Positions 18,198-27,520 of a stretch of DNA of 64,000 bases are shown piece by piece. This DNA is from Alterileibacterium massiliense. GTDB lineage: Bacteria > Bacillota > Clostridia > Peptostreptococcales > Anaerovoracaceae. The DNA lies in NCBI RefSeq assembly GCF_900104645.1, contig NZ_FNWE01000002.1, positions 883,289 to 947,288 of the forward strand, written 5' to 3'. The notes beneath the pieces are model-generated. The model saw only the letters and a list, made by a program, of their open reading frames with translations. It did no database searches and had not been told where the DNA came from. A program made the position numbers and the translations under genes. The number at the start of each line of letters is the position of its first letter. Position 1 is the first letter of the stretch.

Positions 18198-19214
18198 ATG
18201 ATTAAGATAGGTATAAATGGATTTGGAAGAATTTCAAGAGTAGTGATAAGAGCTGTCCAAGATATGAATGATATAGAGATAGCTGGTATAAATATCAGAA
18301 ATGCAGATTTAGATTATCTTGCATATATGATTAAATATGATTCTACTTTTGGAAGATTTAATGGTACCGTTGAAAGATGGGACGACAAAGGATTGATAAT
18401 TAATGGCAAAAAAGTCCCAGTTTATAGCAAGGAAGTTGCTTCAGAAATACCTTGGAATGAGTGTGGCGTGATATATGTTATAGATGGAACAGGTGCTTAT
18501 AATACAACTGAAAAAGCCAAAGCACATATTGATGCGGGAGCAAAAAAAGTAATAATATCAGCTCCAGCTAAAGATGATATTACACCTACCTTTGTATATG
18601 GAGTTAATCATGAGGAATATAAAAAGGATATGAATATTATTTCTAACGCCTCATGTACAACGAACTGCCTTGCACCATTATGTAAAATTCTTCAAGATAA
18701 TTGGGGAATAGAAGGCGGACTTATGGCGACGATACACAGTGCTACTTCAAAGCAAAAAACCGTAGATGCAAGGTCAATGAAGGACTGGAGAGTTGGAAGA
18801 AGTGTATTCAACAATATTATTCCAACATCAACAGGAGCAGCAAAGGCAGTTGGGCTAGTTATACCTGAATTAAAGGGAAAGATGACCGGAATTTCCTATA
18901 GAGTACCAACACAAGATGTTTCCGTTGTTGACCTTAATGTTGTATTGAGTAAGCCTGCTAAGAAAGAAGAAATTTTAGAAGAAGTTAAAAAAGCTTCTGA
19001 ATCCTATTTAAAAGATGTTGTTGAATATGTTGATGATGAAGTTGTATCTTGTGACTTTATTGGTGATTCTATAGCTTCAATATTTGATGTTCGTCAGGCA
19101 ATTCAGCTTAATGATAGAACATTTAAATTTGTATCCTTCTATGATAATGAATGGGGATATAGCGTACAGATATTAAGAATGATTAGACATATGGCATCTG
19201 TAGATGAAAAATAA
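18198..19214 (+). CDS. gap: Glyceraldehyde-3-phosphate dehydrogenase (GapA/eukaryote-like type)
   Basis: This enzyme oxidises glyceraldehyde-3-phosphate to 1,3-bisphosphoglycerate in glycolysis. It has 338 residues, the nucleotide motif NGFGRIS, the catalytic [12 protein letters not shown] with Cys near 154, and SFYDNEWGYS near the end. Motifs such as SMKDWR and RVPTQDVSVVDL resemble the E. coli GapA/eukaryotic group rather than the usual Gram-positive type. The segment after the second strand reads GINIRN where NAD-specific enzymes have INDL. The missing Asp suggests relaxed or NADP use, which is an inference. It heads a gap-pgk-tpiA run. A second, classical gap lies at 57600-58616. Confidence 0.93.
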   Translation: MIKIGINGFGRISRVVIRAVQDMNDIEIAGINIRNADLDYLAYMIKYDSTFGRFNGTVERWDDKGLIINGKKVPVYSKEVASEIPWNECGVIYVIDGTGAYNTTEKAKAHIDAGAKKVIISAPAKDDITPTFVYGVNHEEYKKDMNIISNASCTTNCLAPLCKILQDNWGIEGGLMATIHSATSKQKTVDARSMKDWRVGRSVFNNIIPTSTGAAKAVGLVIPELKGKMTGISYRVPTQDVSVVDLNVVLSKPAKKEEILEEVKKASESYLKDVVEYVDDEVVSCDFIGDSIASIFDVRQAIQLNDRTFKFVSFYDNEWGYSVQILRMIRHMASVDEK

Positions 19215-19246
19215 TAATTTTAAAAAATATATAAGAGTTAATAGAG

Positions 19247-19283
19247 AGGTTGCCGATTTAAAAGGCAACCTTTGAATTTTTAT
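19247..19283 (+). terminator. Hairpin between gap and pgk (terminator or attenuator)
   Basis: AGGTTGCC (19247-19254) pairs with GGCAACCT (19264-19271) over a 9-base loop, followed by a T-rich but interrupted run. It could lower pgk-tpiA expression relative to gap or protect the gap message's 3' end. Confidence 0.55.
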
Positions 19284-19316
19284 TTTAGTAGAGATGACTG
19301 TCGGAGGCTATTTCAA

Positions 19317-20504
19317 ATGAAAAAAACTGTAAAAGATATTAATTGGCATAATTTAACAGCTATAGAAAGATGTGATTTTAATGTACCGCTAAAAGATGGC
19401 AAAATAACAGATGAAACAAGAATAATTGCAGCCTTGCCAACAATTAAATATCTGATTGATAATGGAGCAAAGATTGTTCTTTTATCACATTTAGGACGGC
19501 CAAAGGGAAAGCCAAATGAAGATTGCTCTTTAAAACCTGTTGCTTCAAAACTATCAGAGCATCTTGGCATTGATGTTAACTTTTTGAAAAGTGATAATGT
19601 AGTCGATGACGGTGTAAAAAATGAAATTAAAAAACTAAAGGCTGGAGAAGTTGCAATTTTAGAAAATACAAGATTTAGAAAAGAAGAAGAAGAAAACGAT
19701 ACTGATTTTGCAAAAGAACTAGCCTCACTAGGAGATATTTTTGTACAAGATGCTTTTGGAACTGCACATAGAGCACACGCTTCAACAGCTGGAATTGCAT
19801 CATTTCTCCCAGCAGTTGCAGGATTTTTGATTGAAAAAGAATTAAATTTTCTAGGTAAAACGCTTGACTCTCCTGAGAGACCTTTTGTTGCCATTATGGG
19901 AGGAGCAAAGGTAAAGGATAAAATACCTGTGATAACAAGCTTGCTAGAAAAGGTTGATACGGTAATTATCGGCGGAGGAATGTCATATACATTTTTTAAA
20001 GCAAGAGGTTTTGAAATTGGTAAATCAATATGTGATGATGAAGGACTTGAATTGGCAAGAGATATTATGGCAGCAGCTGATGAAAAAAATGTTAAATTCC
20101 TAATTCCTGTTGATACATTAGCTTCGTTTGAATTTGACAATGATTCTCCAAGTGAAACATATGACATGGATAAAATACCAGAAGATAGAATGGGAATGGA
20201 CATAGGAGAAAAGACAATAAAACTTTATAAAGATGAACTAAAAAATGCAAAAACAGTTATATGGAATGGACCTATGGGAGTCTTTGAAATGCCTAATTTT
20301 GCAAGAGGTACAGAAGAAATAGCAAAATGTCTAGCTGATCTTAAAGATGCCAAAACAATAATCGGAGGAGGGGATAGTGCTGCTGCTGTTGCACAATTTG
20401 GACTTTCGGACAAGATGACTCATATTTCTACAGGTGGCGGTGCAAGCCTTGAATTTATAGAAGGTAAGAGTTTACCTGGAATTTCATGTATTGAAGATAA
20501 ATAA
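19317..20504 (+). CDS. pgk: Phosphoglycerate kinase
   Basis: Pgk transfers phosphate from 1,3-bisphosphoglycerate to ADP, the first ATP-forming step of lower glycolysis. The 395-residue protein shows RCDFNVPL, LLSHLGRPKG, the central AIMGGAKVKDK and the C-terminal nucleotide loop GGGDSAAA with TGGGASLEF. The start is at the ATG at 19317, behind CGGAGG. An in-frame ATG at 19272 would add 15 residues with no counterpart in the family. It lies between gap and tpiA, and the hairpin at 19247-19283 precedes it. Confidence 0.96.
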   Translation: MKKTVKDINWHNLTAIERCDFNVPLKDGKITDETRIIAALPTIKYLIDNGAKIVLLSHLGRPKGKPNEDCSLKPVASKLSEHLGIDVNFLKSDNVVDDGVKNEIKKLKAGEVAILENTRFRKEEEENDTDFAKELASLGDIFVQDAFGTAHRAHASTAGIASFLPAVAGFLIEKELNFLGKTLDSPERPFVAIMGGAKVKDKIPVITSLLEKVDTVIIGGGMSYTFFKARGFEIGKSICDDEGLELARDIMAAADEKNVKFLIPVDTLASFEFDNDSPSETYDMDKIPEDRMGMDIGEKTIKLYKDELKNAKTVIWNGPMGVFEMPNFARGTEEIAKCLADLKDAKTIIGGGDSAAAVAQFGLSDKMTHISTGGGASLEFIEGKSLPGISCIEDK

Positions 20505-20516
20505 TTAGGAGATACG

Positions 20517-21281
20517 ATGGATAGAATATTAATTGCGGGCAACTGGAAGATGAATAAAGATGCCAAAGGAACAATTGATTTTGCAAAAAAAATTAAGAAG
20601 TATTCTTTTAATGAAGGTGATGAAGTATGCTTAATCCCTCCATTTACTGATTTAAAAATTTTAAAAGATGAGCTGGATGGAACTAATATAAAGATAGGTG
20701 CACAGAATTGTCATTTTGAAGATAATGGAGCATATACAGGCGAAATATCTTCAGAAATGCTAAAGGAAATTGGAGTAGAATTTTGCATTGTTGGACATTC
20801 TGAGAGAAGAGAATATTTTGGCGAAACAGATAAATCATGCAATAAGAAGATAATTAAATTATTAGAAAAGGGAATAACTCCTATTTTATGCGTTGGAGAA
20901 AAAGAAGATATAAGAGAAGCAGGGGCAGAACAATCACTTATAAGCAAACAGCTTGGGGAAGCCTTTATAGGAATAAAACAAGCTGATGTTCCAAAAGTAA
21001 TAATTGCTTATGAACCGATTTGGGCAATTGGAACAGGAAAGACAGCAACACCAGAGCAAGCACAGGAAATGTCTGCATTTATAAGGGGTTTTATGAGCGG
21101 TCTTTTCAGTGAAGCAATCGGTGAATGTATGATGATTTTATATGGCGGTAGTGTAAAGCCTGAAAATGCAAGAGATATACTAAGGCAGAGGGATATTAAT
21201 GGTGCATTAGTAGGCGGAGCAAGCCTTGATCCTAAATCGTTATATGAACTTGTTAAAATTTCTGCTGATCTAAAGAAATAA
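20517..21281 (+). CDS. tpiA: Triosephosphate isomerase
   Basis: TpiA interconverts dihydroxyacetone phosphate and glyceraldehyde-3-phosphate. The 254-residue TIM barrel has the substrate Lys in AGNWKMN, catalytic His in IVGHSERRE, catalytic Glu in AYEPIWAIGTGKTA (also the flexible loop) and the phosphate loop YGGSVKPEN. A TTAGGAGAT ribosome site lies 12 bases after the pgk stop, so the two are co-transcribed. gpm and eno, often next in such operons, are absent here; secG follows instead. Confidence 0.97.
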   Translation: MDRILIAGNWKMNKDAKGTIDFAKKIKKYSFNEGDEVCLIPPFTDLKILKDELDGTNIKIGAQNCHFEDNGAYTGEISSEMLKEIGVEFCIVGHSERREYFGETDKSCNKKIIKLLEKGITPILCVGEKEDIREAGAEQSLISKQLGEAFIGIKQADVPKVIIAYEPIWAIGTGKTATPEQAQEMSAFIRGFMSGLFSEAIGECMMILYGGSVKPENARDILRQRDINGALVGGASLDPKSLYELVKISADLKK

Positions 21282-21316
21282 ATTCTATTATTTGAGGCCT
21301 TTAGGCATAAAATTCG

Positions 21317-21345
21317 TTGACTTTATATGGCTTGCATGGTAATCT
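21317..21345 (+). promoter_or_regulatory. Predicted secG promoter
   Basis: TTGACT (21317-21322), a 17-base spacer and TAATCT (21340-21345), preceded by TGG as an extended -10. It lies upstream of, not downstream of, the terminator at 21372-21396, so its transcripts must read through that hairpin to reach secG. Confidence 0.6.
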
Positions 21346-21371
21346 AAATAGGCTAAAAAGAAGATTGTATC

Positions 21372-21396
21372 GTCGGAATTAAAGTTCCGACTTTTT
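21372..21396 (+). terminator. Terminator between tpiA and secG
   Basis: GTCGGAA (21372-21378) and TTCCGAC (21385-21391) form a 7-base stem with a 6-base loop, followed by TTTTT. It ends the glycolytic operon and may also attenuate the secG promoter transcript. Confidence 0.8.
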
Positions 21397-21411
21397 GTTG
21401 GGAGGTTATAA

Positions 21412-21645
21412 ATGCACACATTTTTGATGGTATTATTGCTTGTCGATAGTATTATACTAATTCTCAGCGTATTGCTTCAATCAAGCAAAAGCGACGGACT
21501 TAGCGGTTCTATTGCAGGAGGAGCGGAGCAATTATTTGGAAAGAAAAAAAGCACAGGTTATGATGGAATATTAGCAAGAATAACAATTATCACTTCTATA
21601 TTATTTTTCCTAGTATCACTTGTCACTCTTGCTTTTTTTAGCTAG
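21412..21645 (+). CDS. secG: Preprotein translocase subunit SecG
   Basis: SecG is the small auxiliary subunit of the SecYEG channel. The 77-residue protein has two membrane helices separated by the conserved Gly/Ser-rich loop ([25 protein letters not shown] in outline) and [27 protein letters not shown] ribosome site precedes the ATG. In other Clostridia secG often lies near glycolytic genes or rnr-smpB; here it sits between tpiA and the pyrophosphatase gene. Confidence 0.93.
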   Translation: MHTFLMVLLLVDSIILILSVLLQSSKSDGLSGSIAGGAEQLFGKKKSTGYDGILARITIITSILFFLVSLVTLAFFS

Positions 21646-21701
21646 AAAAATTGTAGAATTAAACAATAGATCTTATTTAGATTTAACTTAATAAGTTTAT
21701 A

Positions 21702-21723
21702 ACAGAGATTATTTTTTCTCTGT
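21702..21723 (+). other. Stem-loop between secG and hppA
   Basis: ACAGAGA (21702-21708) pairs with TCTCTGT (21717-21723) over an 8-base T-rich loop. No T-run follows, so a terminator role is doubtful; it could be a messenger 3'-end structure for secG. Confidence 0.35.
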
Positions 21724-21761
21724 AATAATATAGTTATTTATTATCAAGGAGGTTACAGGTA

Positions 21762-23777
21762 ATGAACAGTTTCATTATTCCTATTGTTGCCCTTGTTGGA
21801 TTGCTTGTTGCATTTGCATTAGCATCATTTGTTAATAAGCAAAATCAGGGTAATGACAGAATGAAAGAAATTGCAGGTTATATCAGAGAAGGTGCTTTTG
21901 CTTTCTTAAAGAGAGAATATAGGGTTATGGTTATCGTAATCGTAGCACTTTTCTTAATTATTGGATTTGCAATTAACTGGATTTCAGCAATTTTATATGT
22001 ATTTGGTGCACTTCTCTCTGTGCTCGCAGGTTTCTTCGGAATGAGCGTAGCTACAAAGGGAAATGTTAGAACAGCAAATGCGGCACTTGAATCAGGAATG
22101 CCTCTTGCTTTAAAAGTTGCATTTAGAAGCGGTGCGGTAATGGGTCTTTGCGTAGCAAGTCTTGGATTGCTCGGTCTCGGTATAGTTTTTGTTATACTTG
22201 ATCTCGCTACAATAACGCAGTGTATAACAAGCTTTGGTCTAGGTGCATCATCAATGGCTCTTTTCGGAAGAGTAGGTGGAGGTATCTATACAAAGGCTGC
22301 TGATGTTGGTGCTGACCTTGTAGGTAAGGTTGAGGCAGGAATTCCAGAAGACGATCCAAGAAACCCTGCTGTAATTGCTGACAATGTAGGTGATAATGTG
22401 GGAGATGTTGCAGGAATGGGTTCAGACTTATTTGAATCTTATGTAGGATCAATAATATCTGCTATAACTCTTGCTGCTGTCGCAGTTAACGAATCAGGAG
22501 TATCATCTACTTTCACAAAAGGCACTGCAGCACTATTTCCTCTCCTAATTGCAGCAATTGGTATCATAGCATCTATAATTGGTATTCTCTGCGTTAGGGG
22601 TTCTGATAATATGAATCCTTCAAAATCTTTAAATGCAGGAACATATATTGGTGGAATTATAGTTATTATTTGCTCAATATTCTTAAGCAAGAGTATGCTA
22701 GGTTCATATCGTTACTCATATGCTATTATAGCAGGACTTGCTGTAGGAATTTTAATTGGTACACTCACAGAAGTTTATACCTCAGATTCATATAAGCCGG
22801 TTAAAACAATTGCAGATGAATCTGAGACAGGAGCTGCAACAACTATAATCAGCGGTCTATCAGTTGGTATGAAGTCAACAGTATGGCCAATACTACTAAT
22901 CTGTGTTGGAATTGTAATTTCATATAAGTTTGCAGGATTGTATGGTATCGCCCTTGCGGCAGTAGGTATGCTTTCAAATACAGGAATGACAGTAGCAGTT
23001 GATGCTTATGGCCCTGTATCTGATAATGCTGGTGGAATTGCTGAGATGAGCGAATTGCCTGAAGAAGTTAGAGATATTACAGATACTCTTGACTCAGTAG
23101 GTAATACGACTGCTGCAATTGGTAAAGGATTTGCTATTGGTTCTGCGGCTCTTACAGCACTTGCATTATTTGCATCATTTGCAACAACTGCAGAATTGAC
23201 AGACATTAGCTTGCTTGATCCTATAGTAATTGTCGGACTATTTATTGGTGCAATGCTTCCATTCCTTTTCTCTGCTCTAACAATGAGCTCAGTTGGAAAA
23301 GCTGCTAATCAGATGATTCAAGAGGTAAGAAGGCAGTTCCATGAAAAGCCGGGAATCCTCGAGGGTACTGAGAAGCCTGATTATGCAACTTGCGTTGGAA
23401 TATCAACGGATGCTGCTCTTAAGGAGATGGTTGCACCTGGACTCCTCGCTATAATTGCTCCAATCCTAGTTGGAATTTTATTCGGCGTTGAGGCACTTGG
23501 TGGTATGCTTGCTGGTTCTCTAGGTTCTGGCGTTCTCTTAGCAATTATGATGTCAAATGCCGGAGGTGCTTGGGATAATGCTAAGAAATATATTGAAAGT
23601 GGAACTCATGGTGGAAAGGGAAGCGAAGCTCATAAGGCAGCTGTAGTTGGTGATACAGTTGGTGACCCATTCAAAGATACATCAGGTCCATCTATCAATA
23701 TCTTAATCAAACTTATGACTATAGTATCTCTCGTATTTGCACCTGTATTTGCTGCAATTGGCGGAGTTCTATTCTAA
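21762..23777 (+). CDS. hppA: Membrane-bound pyrophosphatase, K+-dependent, probably Na+-pumping
   Basis: This enzyme couples pyrophosphate hydrolysis to ion export across the membrane. It has 671 residues and about 16 membrane segments. The substrate loop [16 protein letters not shown], the Asp-rich [17 protein letters not shown] and the C-terminal [15 protein letters not shown] are all intact. [10 protein letters not shown] has Ala where K+-independent enzymes carry Lys, indicating K+ dependence. DLFESYVG places the gate Glu as in the Na+-pumping Thermotoga and Methanosarcina enzymes, so Na+ transport is likely. A strong AAGGAGGT ribosome site precedes the ATG and a perfect terminator follows. 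It could recycle pyrophosphate from biosynthesis into a Na+ gradient. Confidence 0.95.
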   Translation: MNSFIIPIVALVGLLVAFALASFVNKQNQGNDRMKEIAGYIREGAFAFLKREYRVMVIVIVALFLIIGFAINWISAILYVFGALLSVLAGFFGMSVATKGNVRTANAALESGMPLALKVAFRSGAVMGLCVASLGLLGLGIVFVILDLATITQCITSFGLGASSMALFGRVGGGIYTKAADVGADLVGKVEAGIPEDDPRNPAVIADNVGDNVGDVAGMGSDLFESYVGSIISAITLAAVAVNESGVSSTFTKGTAALFPLLIAAIGIIASIIGILCVRGSDNMNPSKSLNAGTYIGGIIVIICSIFLSKSMLGSYRYSYAIIAGLAVGILIGTLTEVYTSDSYKPVKTIADESETGAATTIISGLSVGMKSTVWPILLICVGIVISYKFAGLYGIALAAVGMLSNTGMTVAVDAYGPVSDNAGGIAEMSELPEEVRDITDTLDSVGNTTAAIGKGFAIGSAALTALALFASFATTAELTDISLLDPIVIVGLFIGAMLPFLFSALTMSSVGKAANQMIQEVRRQFHEKPGILEGTEKPDYATCVGISTDAALKEMVAPGLLAIIAPILVGILFGVEALGGMLAGSLGSGVLLAIMMSNAGGAWDNAKKYIESGTHGGKGSEAHKAAVVGDTVGDPFKDTSGPSINILIKLMTIVSLVFAPVFAAIGGVLF

Positions 23778-23799
23778 GTTATTAAATTGAAATATCATG

Positions 23800-23829
23800 G
23801 GATGCCATAAAATATGGCATCCTTTTTTT
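23800..23829 (+). terminator. Intrinsic terminator after hppA
   Basis: GGATGCCATA (23800-23809) and TATGGCATCC (23813-23822) form a perfect 10-base stem with a 3-base loop, followed by seven T residues. Confidence 0.93.
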
Positions 23830-23830
23830 A

Positions 23831-23859
23831 TTGAGTTTTATTACATATCATGATATTAT
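23831..23859 (+). promoter_or_regulatory. Promoter of pheST
   Basis: TTGAGT (23831-23836), a 17-base spacer and TATTAT (23854-23859), directly behind the hppA terminator. It leaves a leader of only about 40 bases, too short for a T-box. Confidence 0.7.
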
Positions 23860-23902
23860 TTTTTAGTATGAATTGAAAAAATATTCCAAGGGGGAATAAG
23901 TT

Positions 23903-24940
23903 ATGTCAATAAGTTTTGAAAAAATTAGAGAAGATGGTTTAAAAAAAATTGATGAAGCAAAAGATGTAGATATTCTTCAAGATATTAGAAGAGAGCTTAC
24001 GGGTAAGAAGAGCGTTATCAGCGATATGCTAAAAAAACTAAAGGACTTATCTCCTGAAGAGCGAAAATCTTTTGGAAAGAAAACAAATGATTTAAAGATG
24101 CTTTTCTTTGAGAAAATAGAAGAAAAGAAGAATGAGCTAATTAACAATTCTTCGTCAGTTAGTTCAGATTTTGATATAAGCTTGCCAGGTAATTTAATTA
24201 AGCAGGGGACGCTTCATCCAATTACTCAAATGCAATATGATCTTAATGATGCCTTTAGATCACTAGGCTTTGAAATATTTAAAGAAGATGATATATCAAG
24301 TGAGAAATTTGCCTTCGATAATTTAAATTTTCCCCCAGATCATCCTGCAAGAGCTACTATGGACACATATTGGATAGATGGAACTGAAAATAAGAGGGGT
24401 ACAAAAAGACTTTGTTTAAGACCTCATTTAACAGGTGCAAGCGTACGCTATCTTCTAAAAAATGGTGCTCCTGCTAGATTTGTATATCCTGGAAGAGTAT
24501 ATAGAAATGAAGCAACTGATGCCAGACATGAAAGAGCATTTTTTCAATATGAAGCCCTTGTCGTTGATAAGGATATTAGTTTTTCAAGTGGAAAACTCAT
24601 GATTGATACGATTATGGAAAAGGTATTCGGAAGAAAGGTTAATACAAGAATGAGAGAGGGATTTTTTCCATTTACTGAACCGGGTTACGAGATAGATATG
24701 GAGTGCCTTGTTTGTAATGGTAAAGGATGTAAGGTTTGCAATGGCAATGGATGGATTGAAGTTATGCCGGGGGGAGTTATACATCCTAATGTATTAAAAT
24801 CAGCCAATTTAGATCCTGATGTTTGGAGCGGTTTTTATACAAATATCGGTCTTGATAGACTTGTAATGATGAGATATGGTGTTGATGATGTAAGACTATT
24901 TCACAGTGCTGATTTAAGATTTCTTAAGCAATTCAGGTAA
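23903..24940 (+). CDS. pheS: Phenylalanine-tRNA ligase alpha subunit
   Basis: PheS is the catalytic subunit of the heterotetrameric enzyme that charges tRNA-Phe. The 345-residue protein has an N-terminal coiled-coil arm for tRNA binding (1-90) followed by the class II core: HPITQM, motif 2 RVYRNEATDARHERAFFQ-like region, and motif 3 GIGLDRL-type sequence (NIGLDRLVMMRYG). The Cys-rich insertion VCNGKGCKVCNGNGW is usual for bacterial PheS. Start chosen at the ATG behind AAGGGGGAAT. pheT follows 14 bases later with its own AGGAGG. Confidence 0.96.
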   Translation: MSISFEKIREDGLKKIDEAKDVDILQDIRRELTGKKSVISDMLKKLKDLSPEERKSFGKKTNDLKMLFFEKIEEKKNELINNSSSVSSDFDISLPGNLIKQGTLHPITQMQYDLNDAFRSLGFEIFKEDDISSEKFAFDNLNFPPDHPARATMDTYWIDGTENKRGTKRLCLRPHLTGASVRYLLKNGAPARFVYPGRVYRNEATDARHERAFFQYEALVVDKDISFSSGKLMIDTIMEKVFGRKVNTRMREGFFPFTEPGYEIDMECLVCNGKGCKVCNGNGWIEVMPGGVIHPNVLKSANLDPDVWSGFYTNIGLDRLVMMRYGVDDVRLFHSADLRFLKQFR

Positions 24941-24954
24941 TAGGAGGATTAAAA

Positions 24955-27465
24955 ATGAAAATATCATTAAATTGGATAAGAAAATATGTTGATTTGCCTG
25001 AAGATTTAAGCGAAAAGCAGATAGCTTATGACCTTACAATGAGGACGGTTGAAGTAGAAGATCTTATAGATACATCTTTAAAATATCATAATATAGTAGT
25101 CGGTAAAATTATAAATGTTAACCAGCATCCCAATGCAGATAAATTAAAAGTTTGCACTGTAGACTGCGGACTTGATGAATTAAAAGAGATAGTTTGCGGA
25201 GGTCTTAATCTTTATGAAGGACAATATGTCGCAGTAGCTCTACCAGGTTCGAGCGTTGTATGGCATGGTGAAGGAGAGCCTGTAAAGATTAAAGAAAACA
25301 AGCTTAGAGGTGTTAAGAGCTATGGAATGATTTCTGCCTCTGAAGAAATATACCTCGGTGATATTTATAAGGATGAACCAGAGAACATAATGGATTTAGG
25401 AAAAATTGAGGATATTAAACAAGATGAACTAGTAGCAGGTGCTTCTATTTCTGATGTTTTAAATCTAAATGATTTTATTTTAGATATTGATAATAAGAGT
25501 TTGACCAATAGACCTGACCTATGGGGACATTATGGCGTTGCTAGAGAAATTGCAGCAATTTATAAGCTTAAATTAAAGGATTTATTAGATGAGCAAATAA
25601 ATATACAAGATTATAAATCACTACCTAAATATAAAATTAATATTCTAGAAAAAGAAAAATGCAAAAGGTATCTTGCTTTAAAAATTGAAAATTTATATGT
25701 CAAAGAGTCACCAGCTTGGCTAAAAATTGCTTTAAAAAGCGTAGGAATTAATCCCAAAAATGCAATAGTTGATATAACAAATTATGTAATGCTTGCTACA
25801 GGACAGCCAAATCATGCCTTTGATTCAAATCAGGTAGAGGGTGAAGAAATAGTTATAAGAAATGCAACAAAGGGGGAGAAGATAGTACTACTCGATGATA
25901 ACGACCTTGAGCTATCAACAGATGACCTTGTAATTGCAGATATAGAAGAACCTATGTGTCTTGCCGGCATTAGAGGTGGCAAAAAGGATTCTGTCCTAGA
26001 TAGTACAGAAAGTATAGTTTTAGAGATTGCAAATTTTTCACCTAATACTATAAGAAAAACCGAGCAAAGATTTGGAGAAAAAACAGATTCTGGGATTCGA
26101 TATGAAAAAGGCATTGACACAGAAAGAATTGATATTGCTTTAGATCTGTCACTTGATTTATTTAATAAGATTTATCCTGAAAATAAAATCACAGCATATG
26201 GAGAAGTCACTAATGAACATACAGCATCTTCTGAAATTGATATTTCTCAAGATTTCTTGGATAGAAGAATAGGTACAAAATTAAGTGAGAAAGATATAAT
26301 TGATACACTTTCAATCCTAGGTTATCAGATAGAGGTTAGAGATAAGGGAGCTTATAAGATTGATAAATCTATAAGAAAGGATTCTAACGGTAATCCGATT
26401 GAAGATAAATACTATCATATATTAGCTCCTACATGGAGGTCAACGGGAGATGTTTCAATTCGAGATGATATTCTTGGAGATCTCGCGAGAATGATAGGAT
26501 ATGAGAATTTTAAAAGAAAACCTTTGCCTGTTGAATTTAACAAAGCTATTAAGCAACCAAAAGAAGAACTTGAGAGAAGGATACGAGAATATCTTTCATT
26601 TAGATGTAATTTCTATGAGATTTTTACCTACCCATGGGTAAGTGATAAATATATTAATGCTATTAATTCTGATATAGAAAAAATGGTTAAACTCGCAACT
26701 CCACCTTCACCGGAGCAAGCATATCTAAGATCTACTTTAATCACAGGCTTACTAGAGTCTGCAGAAAAAAATCTAAGATATTTCAACGAATTTAATTTAC
26801 ATGAAATAGCTGAAGTCTTTGAAAAAGGTAAATATAGTCCTAGTACTGATGAAGAAATTTTACCGATTCAAAAGATGATGATTTCCGGAATTTCTGTATC
26901 AAATTCAAATGAAAAAGCTTTCTTTGATATAAAGGGAGTTCTGGAGTCTATGAGCAGATATTGTCATATGGAAGATTTTACTTTTAAAAAGATTGATAAG
27001 CCATCATGGGCAGATGAAAATGCCTATTTAAATATATTATCAAACGAAAATATCATAGGAAGTTTTGGACTTGTATCACTAAAATCACTGCATGAATCGG
27101 GGATAAATAATCCTGCTGTAGCAGTCTTTGAAATAGAGATGTCAAAGCTTAAACCATTTACATCTAGGACAAATAAATATATAAGTTTACCAGTTTTCCC
27201 TCAAGTTGAAGAAGATTTATCGATTGTTGTTGATGAGCAAATTAAATGGAAGGATATTCATTATGCAATTATAAATAAATGCAATGAGGTGAAATTTAAA
27301 GAAGTTTACAGAGGAAAGCAAATTCCTGAAGGTAAAAAGTCCATAATGTTTACAATTTCAATTGGTTCTGATAAAGGAACTCTAAACTCTAAGCAGATAG
27401 ATAAGAAGATGAGATCTATTATTGAAACTTTAAAAAAACTATGTGGAGCTGAGTTAAGAAGCTAA
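24955..27465 (+). CDS. pheT: Phenylalanine-tRNA ligase beta subunit
   Basis: PheT forms the editing and tRNA-anticodon-binding half of phenylalanyl-tRNA synthetase. In order it shows the N-terminal strand (ISLNWIRKYVDLPEDL), the EMAP-like tRNA-binding domain (residues about 40-150; HPNADKLKVC, VCGG), the B3/B4 editing domain, B5, a degenerate class II core and the C-terminal ferredoxin-like anticodon-binding domain (about 745-836; LPVFPQVEEDLSIVVD). At 836 residues it is slightly longer than the usual 800. It is co-transcribed with pheS. Confidence 0.96.
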   Translation: MKISLNWIRKYVDLPEDLSEKQIAYDLTMRTVEVEDLIDTSLKYHNIVVGKIINVNQHPNADKLKVCTVDCGLDELKEIVCGGLNLYEGQYVAVALPGSSVVWHGEGEPVKIKENKLRGVKSYGMISASEEIYLGDIYKDEPENIMDLGKIEDIKQDELVAGASISDVLNLNDFILDIDNKSLTNRPDLWGHYGVAREIAAIYKLKLKDLLDEQINIQDYKSLPKYKINILEKEKCKRYLALKIENLYVKESPAWLKIALKSVGINPKNAIVDITNYVMLATGQPNHAFDSNQVEGEEIVIRNATKGEKIVLLDDNDLELSTDDLVIADIEEPMCLAGIRGGKKDSVLDSTESIVLEIANFSPNTIRKTEQRFGEKTDSGIRYEKGIDTERIDIALDLSLDLFNKIYPENKITAYGEVTNEHTASSEIDISQDFLDRRIGTKLSEKDIIDTLSILGYQIEVRDKGAYKIDKSIRKDSNGNPIEDKYYHILAPTWRSTGDVSIRDDILGDLARMIGYENFKRKPLPVEFNKAIKQPKEELERRIREYLSFRCNFYEIFTYPWVSDKYINAINSDIEKMVKLATPPSPEQAYLRSTLITGLLESAEKNLRYFNEFNLHEIAEVFEKGKYSPSTDEEILPIQKMMISGISVSNSNEKAFFDIKGVLESMSRYCHMEDFTFKKIDKPSWADENAYLNILSNENIIGSFGLVSLKSLHESGINNPAVAVFEIEMSKLKPFTSRTNKYISLPVFPQVEEDLSIVVDEQIKWKDIHYAIINKCNEVKFKEVYRGKQIPEGKKSIMFTISIGSDKGTLNSKQIDKKMRSIIETLKKLCGAELRS

Positions 27466-27520
27466 TTAGACTATATTTTATTGGCATTATAATAACAGAT
27501 TAAGTTTTGAAAGGTATAAT

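Noticed and set aside
21282-21411. tRNA gene between tpiA and secG
   Set aside because: No cloverleaf, T-loop GTTCGA-type motif or acceptor pairing; the visible structure is a simple terminator.
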